Positions 54,551 to 64,000 of a stretch of 64,000 bases of DNA are shown here, piece after piece. The translations under genes were made by a program, and so were the position numbers. Below the pieces are notes generated by a model. It searched no databases, had not been told where the DNA came from, and saw only the letters and a list, made by a program, of their open reading frames with translations. Origin of the DNA: Sambucus nigra (taxonomy: Eukaryota > Streptophyta > Magnoliopsida > Dipsacales > Adoxaceae). The DNA lies in NCBI GenBank assembly GCA_949130495.1, contig OX422220.1, positions 123,441,810 to 123,505,809 of the forward strand, read 5' to 3'. Within the stretch, counting starts at the first letter, position 1; every line of letters begins with the position of its first letter.

Positions 54551-56172
54551 GATTCTAGAATGCTTATTTTTTGCCCAAAAAAGTTAGATCCCTTCTAGGT
54601 TGGTCCAAATGAGAGAAATTAACCTACGTTATCATTGAATGACTTAAATTCCTAGTTAATAATGAGTTCAGAGAGCAACTATTCAAAACGGATATAGTGG
54701 GTTAATAGATCTTTAGAGAAAAGGGATATGTTAGGGAGTTAAGTTGAAGTGTTACAATAATGTGAATAGTAGAGACGATGATACTATCTACAAACTCGAG
54801 GACTTAGGTTGCGAGAATAACTATTTTATATATATTAAGTTGTGTGTATACTTATTGAATAAACTATTATGTGTATAACATACCTATTCTACTTGCTATC
54901 GAGCAGAGGTTGTGTGTTGTGGACAATAATAACTTTAGGAGCCTTCGGTGGGATATTAGTTTGTACCACTAGAGCATAGAACCTAGGTATGGGCTATCTG
55001 TGAGTACGATAGTGATGACGGTCGTATGTGTGCATAGGTATGTGCATATCCCATCGTCTTGGGACTATGTTCGTCTCCAATATATGTGTTTTGTTTTTAT
55101 GGTTTGCGAGAGACTGAACCTTTAGTCCTTTATTGAAATGAGCGATGCAACAGGACATGATAGCAGAGTATCCAGGCACCGCACCTATGTCTCGAGGTGC
55201 AATATATATATATATGAGATAGAGTGAATATATGTATAGACTTGTAATGATATCTACTTTGTGAATTTAGTAGATAAGATTTATAATGAAATCCGAAATG
55301 AATTAAGTACCGAACACTTAATTTTAATAAACTGAAAGTGTCTATTTATGCTAAAGTGGGATTGAATATATGTATTATACATTGCGAGGGAAATAATTGG
55401 GAACGGTATCGAACTATGATGGGTTATTAGATAGGAAGAACTAGTTAGTATGGGAATATAATTAGTGAGATTTGAATATTCACTAGCATGCGCACAAGAT
55501 GAGAGGTGAGCATTCCCATGTGAGTTCGATAATTTAACATGATAAATATATGTTCTATTAAATCATTTTAAGAACTTGTTGATTTTTAAACTTTTTTCAA
55601 CTTGGGCTCTGACTTATTTTTTGCGATTGAAAATATCTTTTCTTGTCAAATTATTTTAGGTGCTCAGCCACAGGGACACCAAGCTTAGGAGTTCCATTCA
55701 TTCGACGAGTTGTAGTTGTTGTGGAGACTACAAGACCTTGGTAGTGGATGCCTTTGTCTATCATTTATCACTTTGGAGTTATTTTCATCAGTTGGACATG
55801 TTGTCCCTTCTTATTCTTATGTTCAGTGATTTGAGATTTAGATCATAACTCTTCTCAGTTGTTGGTTTTATTTAGTTTGATTACTGTATTGGATTTTTAA
55901 CTGGAAGTGTTTTCTCCAGCTCATTTACGTCATGTCAATTATTTTATTTCTTATAAATTTAAATTTAATCGTGAATGTGTAGATCTTTTTCCTTAAATAG
56001 TTTATGTTAATTGAAAAGATAAAATTTTTATATCAACCTTTTTAAATATTAGGTGGTTAGTATTTTATAACATGTTTTCGACAGTGATGCATAATCTGAA
56101 CCAACTGGATATTCTAGTTTTAATTAATAAAGGACTGATCACCCGGTATTTAATTAGTTGGGGTGTCACAGA

Positions 56173-56185
56173 TGGTATGAGAGCA
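56173..56185 (+). promoter_or_regulatory. Primer binding site of element E (decayed)
   Basis: TGGTATGAGAGCA, one change from the initiator-Met-complementary TGGTATCAGAGCA, two bases after the LTR. Confidence 0.85.
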
Positions 56186-56352
56186 TCAGGCTCTAAAGTC
56201 CTTAGGATATGTACAACTTATTATATCTTTTGTGTAGCTATCTTCGATGTAGAGCCCTATATTTAGGACTATTGTATTCATTTTTGTGCATTTTACGTCT
56301 TCATCTATTTGAGATATTTATTGTGGACTTATTAGATTCTCTCTCATTTTAG

Positions 56353-57640
56353 ATGCCTCCCAGACATGCACAGGGAGCCAATAGGGATGCCCATCCCGAT
56401 CCCCAGCCATCTCTGGTCCAGGGAATGATGAACGCTATAGAAGTTGCTGCTATTGTGGCATAGGCAGTTAATGCAGCATTAGCCGTGGTACATCAGGCTC
56501 CACCACATGAACCATTAGTGGCTCCAGCACCAGTTCACAGTCTCCCTTCTGCATGGGAGCGCATCAGAGATTCCTTTCATAAGGTACACCCTCCAGATTT
56601 CGCGAGGAGTTCAGATGTGTTAAAGACGAGCCAGTGGAAGAAAGATATACAGAGGCACCTTAGGATGTATGAGTGCACCGAGGTGAAAAAGAATATTTTG
56701 TCTACCTTTTAGTTGGTAGGAGAAGTGCTACAGTGGCGGGAGTCCATCAACACTACTGAGGAGAGAGATAACTTAACTATCAGAGATTTCTGGGTGCGGT
56801 TTGATCGCAAATACTTCCCTTCCATCATGCAGACCGAGATGAGGCGAAAGCTACTGAACCTTAAGCAGGAAGTAAATACATTTACTGAGTATGAAGAGGA
56901 GTTTACAAACCTTTTGAATCTAGTTCCAGATGAGATACCGACAGAGGAGAAGAAGATTCATAGATTCATGGATGGTTTGACTTGGAAGATTTGCCAGTAC
57001 TTGTTAAGAAATCTTTCATTGGCCACTTACTCTGATGTGGTTAATGTTGCCCTACTATATTGTCAGGACCAACACTTGCATCAGTCGGGAAGTAAATGAG
57101 TTAGGGAGTCCAGCCAGCCGGGTCAGACAGGAGGTAGTAGTACCGATAAGACCCACACATCTTAGGGACAGGTTCGTCAGGGTGGGCAGGGTTTCCATAA
57201 AGGGGATCCTTCTAAGAGATTACGTTTTAGAGATTTCAGACAGGGATAATGTGGTTTTAGACAGGGCTATTAGGGCCAATCGAGTCAGCAGGGTCAATAG
57301 TGGCAACATCGATTTTAGCAGGGCCAGCAGGGCTAAGGGAGGGGAGGTAACGGCCATCAGGGTCTAGGGTTACCAGGATAGAGGGGAGGATATTTACAAG
57401 GAAGGTGTTTTACTTGTGGCAATACGGGATAAAAACATCAGGATTATCCTCAAAGGGGTAGATCCCGGCAGCAGCAGCAGGGCGCTCGTCAGGAGTCTCG
57501 GTGACCATTATTTCTAGGCCCCCTCCTAGCACCACCATAGGTTCCATCCTTGCCAGCTATTCTAGCAGCTCCTGTACAGCAGGGTCAGTTGCAGTATGGG
57601 CGTGTCTACAACGCCCATCAAGCCCCATTTCATTAGGTGC
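56353..57640 (+). pseudogene. E: gag
   Basis: The ATG at 56353 gives MPPRHAQGANRD. The capsid reads to about 57096 (SAWERIRDSFHKVHPPDF, FWVRFDRKYFPS, TEYEEEFTNLL), with stops at about 56461 and 56710. The zinc knuckle near 57405-57450 is destroyed: an in-frame TAA falls inside it and the last Cys reads as Tyr. Capsid domain homologous to T. Confidence 0.85.
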
Positions 57641-58160
57641 CACCCACTATTGAGGGTACGTTTCCTATCCATGGTACTATGGGGTGCATTTTTTTTTACA
57701 CGGGGGCATCACACTACTTTATAGCTACTATTTTTTCATGGACCACAGGGTTGTTAAACACATCTGAGAGTACAGAGACTTATGTAGACTCACCGCTAGG
57801 GAATGGGTCATTTATTTTCTTAATATGCCGGGGAGTAGGTATAGAGATTGGGAGTTTGATTTTTCCAGCAAATATGTGAGTCTTAGATATGCACGAGCAT
57901 GACGCCATTATTAGCATGGATTGACTTCCTTATTATAGAGATATGATAGATTATTTTAGTAGGAGTATTATCTTTTCTATACCGGGACATGAGATGTTCT
58001 TAGTGGTGATGCCTTGTTATGAGGGACGATCATTCACCCATTTATATTACATAAAGGAGGAGACCTCTAGGGAGATAGTGATTCCCATTGATTCGATTCT
58101 CATAGGTCATGATTTTACTGATGTGTTCAAGTATATATCGGGACTACCACTTAGTCTATA
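57641..58160 (+). pseudogene. E: aspartic protease
   Basis: Aligned with T from IEGTFPIHGTMG. The active site reads FYTGASH where T has FDTGATH, so the catalytic Asp is lost (GAC to TAC type change). An in-frame stop near 57876 and a decayed MDWL motif follow. Confidence 0.85.
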
Positions 58161-58741
58161 GATTGATTTCCTTATAGATTTGATGCCAGGTACTCGATCG
58201 ATAGCTCGAGTACCCTACCGTATGGCTCCAGTTGAGATGAGAGAGTTACAGGACCAAATTGAGTAGTTATTGGGATAGGTCTTCATTTGTAGGAGTACCT
58301 CACCTTGGGGTGCTCCCATATTATTTATAAAGAAGAGAGATGGGTCGTTGAGGTTGTGTGTGTACTATCAAGAGTTGAACAAAGTCACGATACGAAATAA
58401 GTATTCGTTGCCCCGAATCAATGACTTGTTCGACTAATTGAGAGTTGCTACTTTCTTCTCAAAGATTGATTTGAGATCGGGATATCACCAGCTAAGGATT
58501 TAGGAGCGGAATGTGTCGAAGACTTCTTTTTTGAAAAGGTATGGATCCTACAAGTTTCGAATGATGCCGTTTGGACTCAGAATGCTCCAACCATTTTTAC
58601 GGACTTAATGAACAGAATGTTCAGGGAGTTCTTAGATCATTTTTTCATCGTCTTCATTGACGAAATTTTGATTTATTCACGGACTGAGGATGAGCTATCG
58701 AGCATCTGAGGATTGTTTTATAGACACTGTGTGAGCACGAG
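58161..58741 (+). pseudogene. E: reverse transcriptase
   Basis: Recognisable from APVEM-like text through [27 protein letters not shown] and MPFGL. There are several stops, a frameshift near 58578, and the catalytic motif changed to FIDE (second Asp lost). Confidence 0.85.
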
Positions 58742-59331
58742 TTGTATGCAAAGTATGAAAAGTGTGTACTCTGGCTAAGGGAGGTTCAGTTCTTGGGTCA
58801 CATAATCTCTGAGGAGGGGATATTGGTAGATCCGGGAAAGGTGTTATTAGTGAGGGAGTGGGGACAACCCACTACACCGACTGAGATTCGTATTTTCTTG
58901 GGGCTGGCAGGATACTACAAGAGGTTTATTCTAGGATTCTCAAAAATAGCAGGCCCGTTGATAAACTTGACTCACAAAGGGGTGTCGTTTATATGGGATG
59001 ATGCCTGTCAGTTGGCCTTTGATGAGCTGAAGGACAAACTCACTTCAGCACCAGTTCTAGCACTACCCAAGATCGGGTAAGATTACTTGGTCTACATTTA
59101 TGCATCCTTGGGTGTGTGCTTCAGCAGGAGGACGAAGCTATTGCTTATCCTACTCGTAGGCTTAGGCCTCATGAGAGGAATTACCCTACCCATGACTTAG
59201 AGTTAGTAGTAGTCGTGTTTACCTTTCAAATCTGGAGGCATTATCTATTGGGGGAGAAATTTTGTTTATTCATGGATCACAAGTCACTGCAATGTCTATT
59301 CACACAACGGGATATGAATATGCATCAGTGA
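58742..59331 (+). pseudogene. E: connection and RNase H
   Basis: Open for 112 codons ([20 protein letters not shown] to [11 protein letters not shown]), then a stop, then 71 codons including [13 protein letters not shown] and LFMDHKSL. The first RNase H Asp motif is decayed (YIYASLG). Confidence 0.85.
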
Positions 59332-59970
59332 AGGTGGATTGAATTTATGAAAGACAACCAGCTCGATATCCACTACCACCTAGGGAAGGCTAACGTGGTA
59401 GTAGACGAGTTGAGCCGTAGGCCGACAGGTGATGTGGCAGAGGTGTGGAAAGAAAAATGGAAAGAACTCAGAGATCAAGATGCAGTAGCCAACTCATTTA
59501 TGTCGGTAATGACGGTTACGTACAAGATAGTTACCAGTGTCATACAGGCTCAGGTAGTTGATCCCTTCTGTCTAGATCGAATTGTCCAACTTCTAGATGA
59601 AGGAGCAGAGTCTTTCTCGATGAGCTCAGATAGGGGCCTACATTTAATGGTAGACTAGTAGTCCCAGAAGGGGAGGAGCAATGGCATGCGATGATGGCAG
59701 AATCGCACGGTTCACAATTTACGATACATCTCGGAGGGGATAATATGTACTAGGATATGAGGCGAAAGTATTGGTGGAGCGGAATAAATAATAACATTGC
59801 CAAGTTTGTCTCAAGATGTGCCACTTGTCAGTTAGTGAAGATAGACCATCAAAGATCGAGAGGACTATTACAGCCATTAGATATCCCTATGTGGAAATAG
59901 AAGAGTATTTCCATGGATTTCATCACCGGGCAGCCTACATCACAGAGGAGTCACGATTCCATATGCACGC
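59332..59970 (+). pseudogene. E: integrase, truncated after the first catalytic Asp
   Basis: Continues through LGKANVVVDELSRRP, a zinc domain (CATCQLVKIDH-like near 59818) and SMDFITGQPTSQRSHDS, then stops matching T at about 59970. The rest of integrase, the chromodomain and the 3' LTR are absent from the window. Confidence 0.8.
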
Positions 59971-59984
59971 TACATTCCTTAGGT

Positions 59985-60416
59985 AATGTTGGCCATGTGA
60001 TGAAATAGTTAACTCTAATAAAAGAAAAAATTCCTTGTGATGATCATTTCAAGTTGCCTAGGTTATATGATAGACGTTGCGATTTAGAGTTTTACTATAG
60101 TTGGCATGGTTTATCCATGTCACAAGAAAAATCTGCAAAATATTGCAAAGATCCAACCAAAGATAGCGAGAAATGTATCCGTCTACTACAATGAGAAATT
60201 GCACTGATGGAAAAACGATTACAGCGCTGGGATTGTAAACATTTAATAAATACGGAACTTGACGATCAGGTGTATGCATGGGATCTGGAACTTCAAGACT
60301 ACAAAAGGGACGATTCCTATATGGATTTTGTACAACATTTACCAAATATGTTGATGGTTGATGGGAATGCATTCTGTTGTGATTCGTGCTTGACCAAGAA
60401 ACCACGAAGTAATTAA
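59985..60416 (+). pseudogene. Unrecognised protein remnant
   Basis: In one frame: LTLIKEKIPCDDHFKLPRLY, then CDLEFYYSWHGLSMSQEKSA, KYCKDPTKDSEKC, a TGA near 60194, then 70 codons MEKRLQRWDCKHLINTELDD to CCDSCLTKKPRSN and TAA. Cys/His/Trp content and the single stop suggest a recently coding sequence. I do not recognise it. It is not integrase and begins where element E breaks off. Confidence 0.4.
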
Positions 60417-60721
60417 TATGTAATTTTCTTTTCTAGGTGTTTATTATGTAAATTTTTATATCTAATTTTGAGTTTTGAAATTTTCTTTTAAAATTTTCAC
60501 AACCCCGATGCAATTACAATTTTATCCATGTACACAATTATATCCATGCAATTAAAATATTATTAATTATATATAATAATTGACAACAATTGAAAATAAA
60601 TTAATAAATAATAAAATTGTATAACATATAAAACGATATAAATATATTATTGTGATAAATTCCGATATTCTTGAATACGACGATGCATTATCGCATTTAT
60701 CCGTATCTCGTGAAAGGCGAG

Positions 60722-61587
60722 TTATTGGGGAGTGAAGTTACTACTATCTATGTACACAATTAGATCTTCATCACGTTGGAGTTGAGCTTCGTACTCTTTG
60801 TTGTGAATTTTAATTATATCATCAATCTTGTCATTTAGATTTCTTCTGATTGCTTGGAATTTTGAAGAATTTTTATAATAACTTGTGTTGAATTCATTAG
60901 AGTTACCTAAAAGGTCCGTGTGTGCATCCACACTGTTGGCGCCAGCTCATTTTTTTTCCCTTTCAATTTAGCCTATTTATGTCTTGTTGGTCTCTTTAGG
61001 GCATTATTGAAGTCCCCTAATCAGTGTCATTCGAATCAAGAGGAATCTCATTATTATCTTCATCTGTATATTGTAATCTTGTGGTTGACATGGCATACTT
61101 CGGCAAATCCTTGAGCACCTTGTAGCAATGGTTGTATGCGAATTAATGACCCACGGCACTTCGAAAATTATCACAAGCACGTTGGAGCTAAAAAAAATTA
61201 TAGCATGAGTAATATAAAGTAAGGATATTAGGTTTAAATAATAAAATAAAAGAAAATAATTGTAATTACCCAAGTAACTTCCATTGTGCCGCTATCTTTA
61301 CCGCCTCCATATGCTCGAGACGACTTATCCGATTAAAATGAACACTCTGGGTTTATTTTTCTAAATTTTTCCTACAATGTATTTTCGGTGCGTTTGTAGA
61401 TAACACCCTTGCTAGTGTTATATTCTTTACTAATTTTTTCCCACAAGGTTAAATTAGTTTAGTTTTTCCCGAGGGCACCATCTATATAATATTTTACATG
61501 CGCCAAACAAAGAAACACCTCATCATGTGAATTGAAGTTTGGTAACCGACTAGAATTGGGTGGAGTACTTTGAGAAGAAGAATACAT
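60722..61587 (-). pseudogene. Myb/SANT-like gene with NAM-associated C-terminal domain (Harbinger-associated, GST-T3-like family)
   Basis: The ATG at 61587 (MYSSSQSTPPNSSRLPNF) leads into DEVFLCLAHVKYYIDGALGK, WEKISKEYN and RKINPECSF, the Myb/SANT-like domain seen in plant 'glutathione S-transferase T3-like' and Harbinger-associated proteins. A probable intron at about 61190-61270 (gtaattac...ttttag) precedes NHCYKVLKDLPKYA. The C-terminal part is open at 60722-60931 (RRNLNDKIDDIIKIHNKEYE). At least five stops and frame changes show it is dead. It is convergent with the transposase remnant at 51857. Confidence 0.6.
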
Positions 61588-63060
61588 ATAATTTATTTGA
61601 CGGGATAAATAATTGCTTTGGTATTAAGAAAGTTGGCGATGCAAATCTATTTATAACATAAAATAGATCCGTTAGGTTGTAATCTAACCATTATTTTAGA
61701 GACGTTAGGAATTTTTTTAATAGAGAAGGGTGGATGAACGAGAGGTAGTGGTCCAGCAGTCTGGATGGGCGTCCGTTAGGCGTTTAGCTATGGGACCATC
61801 TCTACACATTGTGTATTGACAATCTAAGTTTACACGCCAGTAAAATGCATTTTATCATTCCCATGGTGTTCCAAAACAATGCAAATTTAGACATTTACAT
61901 CTCCCATTCGAGATGACCTAAAGGTTTTGAAAGTTAATATCTTAAACAACTATTTCCTTTTACATACTTATTCTTCCTTGAAATAATTACTATATTTTTA
62001 ATGGGAAATATACCCTCTAATTATTATAAGTATATCTTAAATTAAAAATATACACTTCATTTACTACTTTCACAACATCCCAAGGATTTGTTCAATTAAT
62101 GATTTGATACTGTCATCTAATTTCAAATATCATTTTTAGAATCCATATTATTAATTACGAGGAGACTAAAAAGAAAAAGATGGTTGTGAATTTGGGACGG
62201 AGGAATATTATACTTATACTTTTAACCTTTATATCATTTAATCATTATATTTTATAAGAAATGACTGGAAGATCAACAGTTAAAGTGTAGTTATATATGT
62301 GATATATAACTCAAGTAGATGTGGCAATTTGTGACATAACTCGTGGGGTTTGGCGTTAATGGGTTTGAATTAAAAACGAGTGGACTCGCTAGACCTGTTA
62401 ATTAAATGAATCTTTTTAGTTATATTCACTAAGCTCGCTAATGACTCATTAGAGAGGTTAAGCTTAATGAATCATTTTTTAGTCGTGTGATCATTATAAT
62501 ACATACCCACAAAGTTTGTTAAGCATGTCTTTTAGAGAATTTTATAAATTCAATAAGAAAGGCAAAAATTCATACAAAGGTTTAAACTTGAGTGAAGAGA
62601 AGCCCTAAAAGAGTTTGTCTATGTTTTTCACTTCTCACTAATTTTAGTTTTACCTTTGCCAACCTCTATAATCCATTGCCATAATATATCCTATTTTATT
62701 GTGTTCGTATCGTGTCCATCTATGTTAAGGTACTCTCTGTTTCTCTCTCTCTCCCATACACACCCACATACACACCTATACCTCCACACATACACTTGTT
62801 ATATATATATAATAAGTTACAAAGCTTATTTATGTAATAAGATATAAGTACGATGTCATAAGATGAATTATTCATGTATTCCCTCTTTTACTCCTTAAAC
62901 ATTTGATTTCCTCCTTTTTTTACACCCTCTTATTTATTTCCCACTATTCATCAAAATTCAAAAAGAAGGGTAAATTAGTAAACTTAACTAAACTAAACAG
63001 ATCCAACTCACAAAATTCTCTCTCATCTCTCCCGATTCACAAACACTCCCTACAACACAA
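61588..63060. other. AT-rich intergenic DNA, nothing assigned
   Basis: No supported gene. It includes a CT/CA-rich microsatellite-like stretch near 62735-62795 and a short (TA)n at about 62800. Confidence 0.5.
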
Positions 63061-63099
63061 ACCCCTTGGCACGAACACGAATCTATATCTAGTGTGCGT

Positions 63100-63185
63100 G
63101 CTGATATAGGCTCAAGTGCAAGCATGTTGCGTTAGTAATAATCCCAGTAAGTAGGGATCGTCTCCACAGGGAACTAGGACGAAAA
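63100..63185 (-). mobile_element. Possible fragment of a plant Ty3/gypsy post-pol region
   Basis: The minus strand reads TCCCTGTGGAGACGATCCCTACTTACTGGG and further on TTGCACTTGAGCC. This wording is common in the non-coding segment after pol of Athila/Tat-type elements. No coding domain supports it in the window. Confidence 0.3.
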
Positions 63186-64000
63186 ATCGTAACGACGCGG
63201 AATAGCTGACTAACCCTAAAATCGACTCTCAAAAGAAATGGAAAAGGTGATGAAGATGAATAGGAACTCTACTAACTAAATGTGAACACAAAATTAACTA
63301 CTAAATAAGATAAATGAAAAGAAAAAAATGTACAGAATGAATTATTATGAATGAGGAAAGATAGGTCGGGTTAAATCCCCCGAACCCTAGTATATTTACC
63401 GTATAGAATGATAGATTTTTAATTAGAACTTTAATTGAACACGAAATTTATTAATCCTAAGCATTATATATGTTAGGATACCATTCCGCACGATACATAA
63501 TCAAATGTAAGAATAAAGCAGTGCTGAATAGTTACACACGCATCGCACTCTTAGACACCCCAGTTACCTAGGGAAAATGAGGTTAAAAGATCTGCGATGG
63601 TTGTGCGTACTACAAAACACGATTCTCTTAAAATCCAATCAAACCCTATTTTTTACATGGGTAAATAACATAGGTTTGGGTTAATAAACCCCAACCCTTA
63701 AAAACTTAGCCAAACATGTTCAAATTAAATAAAAACACTATTTCTAAAGTGCAGGAATTCATGACTAATGTTCAAAATTTGAGAAGAAAATTTTTGAATT
63801 AAGAATTGAAGACTACGAATTACGAATTAATCTAATTAACTGCTAAGGATATTTAAAGAAAAACTTAAATGTTACTTGCACTAAAGAAATCATAAAAATA
63901 AATGTCGAATCTTAAATTAAATCCAAAACTTCAAAACCAGGGGTCTTCTCTACAAGAGCCCTCTAAAAACTGATGAAATTCGAACCTCCTAATGTTAAAC
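63186..64000. other. Unassigned AT-rich DNA to window end
   Basis: No ORF or motif recognised. If the preceding call is right, this is the rest of a minus-strand Ty3/gypsy element's non-coding region. Confidence 0.35.

Larger units (their letters stand above)
53229..56170 (+). repeat. 5' LTR of chromovirus E, 2942 bp
   Basis: Starts TGTAATACCCCG, ends GGGGTGTCACA, and is followed after two bases by the primer site. It shares landmarks with LTR S and T (for example the gtgtgccagtgtgtccgtaggggtc block near 53560). The preceding TGCTA should be the duplication, but the partner is lost. Confidence 0.92.

Noticed and set aside
62341..62520. Possible second hAT end (atgtggcaatttgtgac)
   Set aside because: Partial resemblance to a TIR only; no partner or duplication found.

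Overview
This is a window of plant nuclear DNA, most likely from a eudicot. It is AT-rich and built almost entirely from nested and broken transposable elements. I found no intact host gene, no rRNA or tRNA gene and no CRISPR array. The evidence for a plant is the set of families present: Ty3/gypsy chromoviruses with ~3 kb LTRs, initiator-Met primer sites and a chromodomain; a Tat-lineage Ty3/gypsy element with a second RNase H and antisense genes; a Caulimoviridae-type endogenous pararetrovirus; an Ac-like hAT element; and fragments of plant mobile domain and PIF/Harbinger-associated genes. The species cannot be told from the sequence.

Layout. 1-2929 is the 5' end (gag start, primer site, 5' LTR 'A') of a minus-strand chromovirus that runs off the left edge. 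3378-7000 is a decayed, minus-strand pararetrovirus with a movement-protein/linker segment present three times in tandem. 7000-10009 is non-coding repeat DNA. 10015-20871 is a complete minus-strand chromovirus ('T', TSD ACTTG) with all domains but many in-frame stops. 20877-22570 is a second copy of the pararetrovirus 5' region and its non-coding flank. 22785-24115 is an inverted array (foldback-like). 24946-32223 is an hAT element (8-bp TSD) containing a solo LTR ('B', TSD GGGGC), which contains another solo LTR ('S', TSD ATATA). 32245-35180 is an old chromovirus LTR ('D'). 35507-49654 is a Tat-lineage composite with three LTRs (TSD ATCAT), a 63-bp tandem array after pol, and two antisense genes. 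It splits a plant-mobile-domain pseudogene. 51857-61587 holds Harbinger-type gene remnants interrupted by a decayed plus-strand chromovirus ('E', 53229-~59970). 62-64 kb is mostly featureless.

The most striking pattern is that LTRs of every chromovirus group here, plus two stretches of other repeat DNA, carry a short array of CpG-rich palindromes. In most arrays the palindromes are about 21-22 bp apart. The palindrome differs between elements (CCGAATCGATTCGG in A, CCGGTCGACCGG-type in B, TCGATCGATCGA in T, TCGTTCGAACGA in S, D, E and the 7.8 and 9.2 kb arrays), although A and B are otherwise alignable members of one LTR family. The arrays lie roughly 830-1190 bp from the LTR 5' end, probably in the transcribed leader. 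An RNA dimerisation/self-recognition signal or a DNA-binding array are the two readings I would test.
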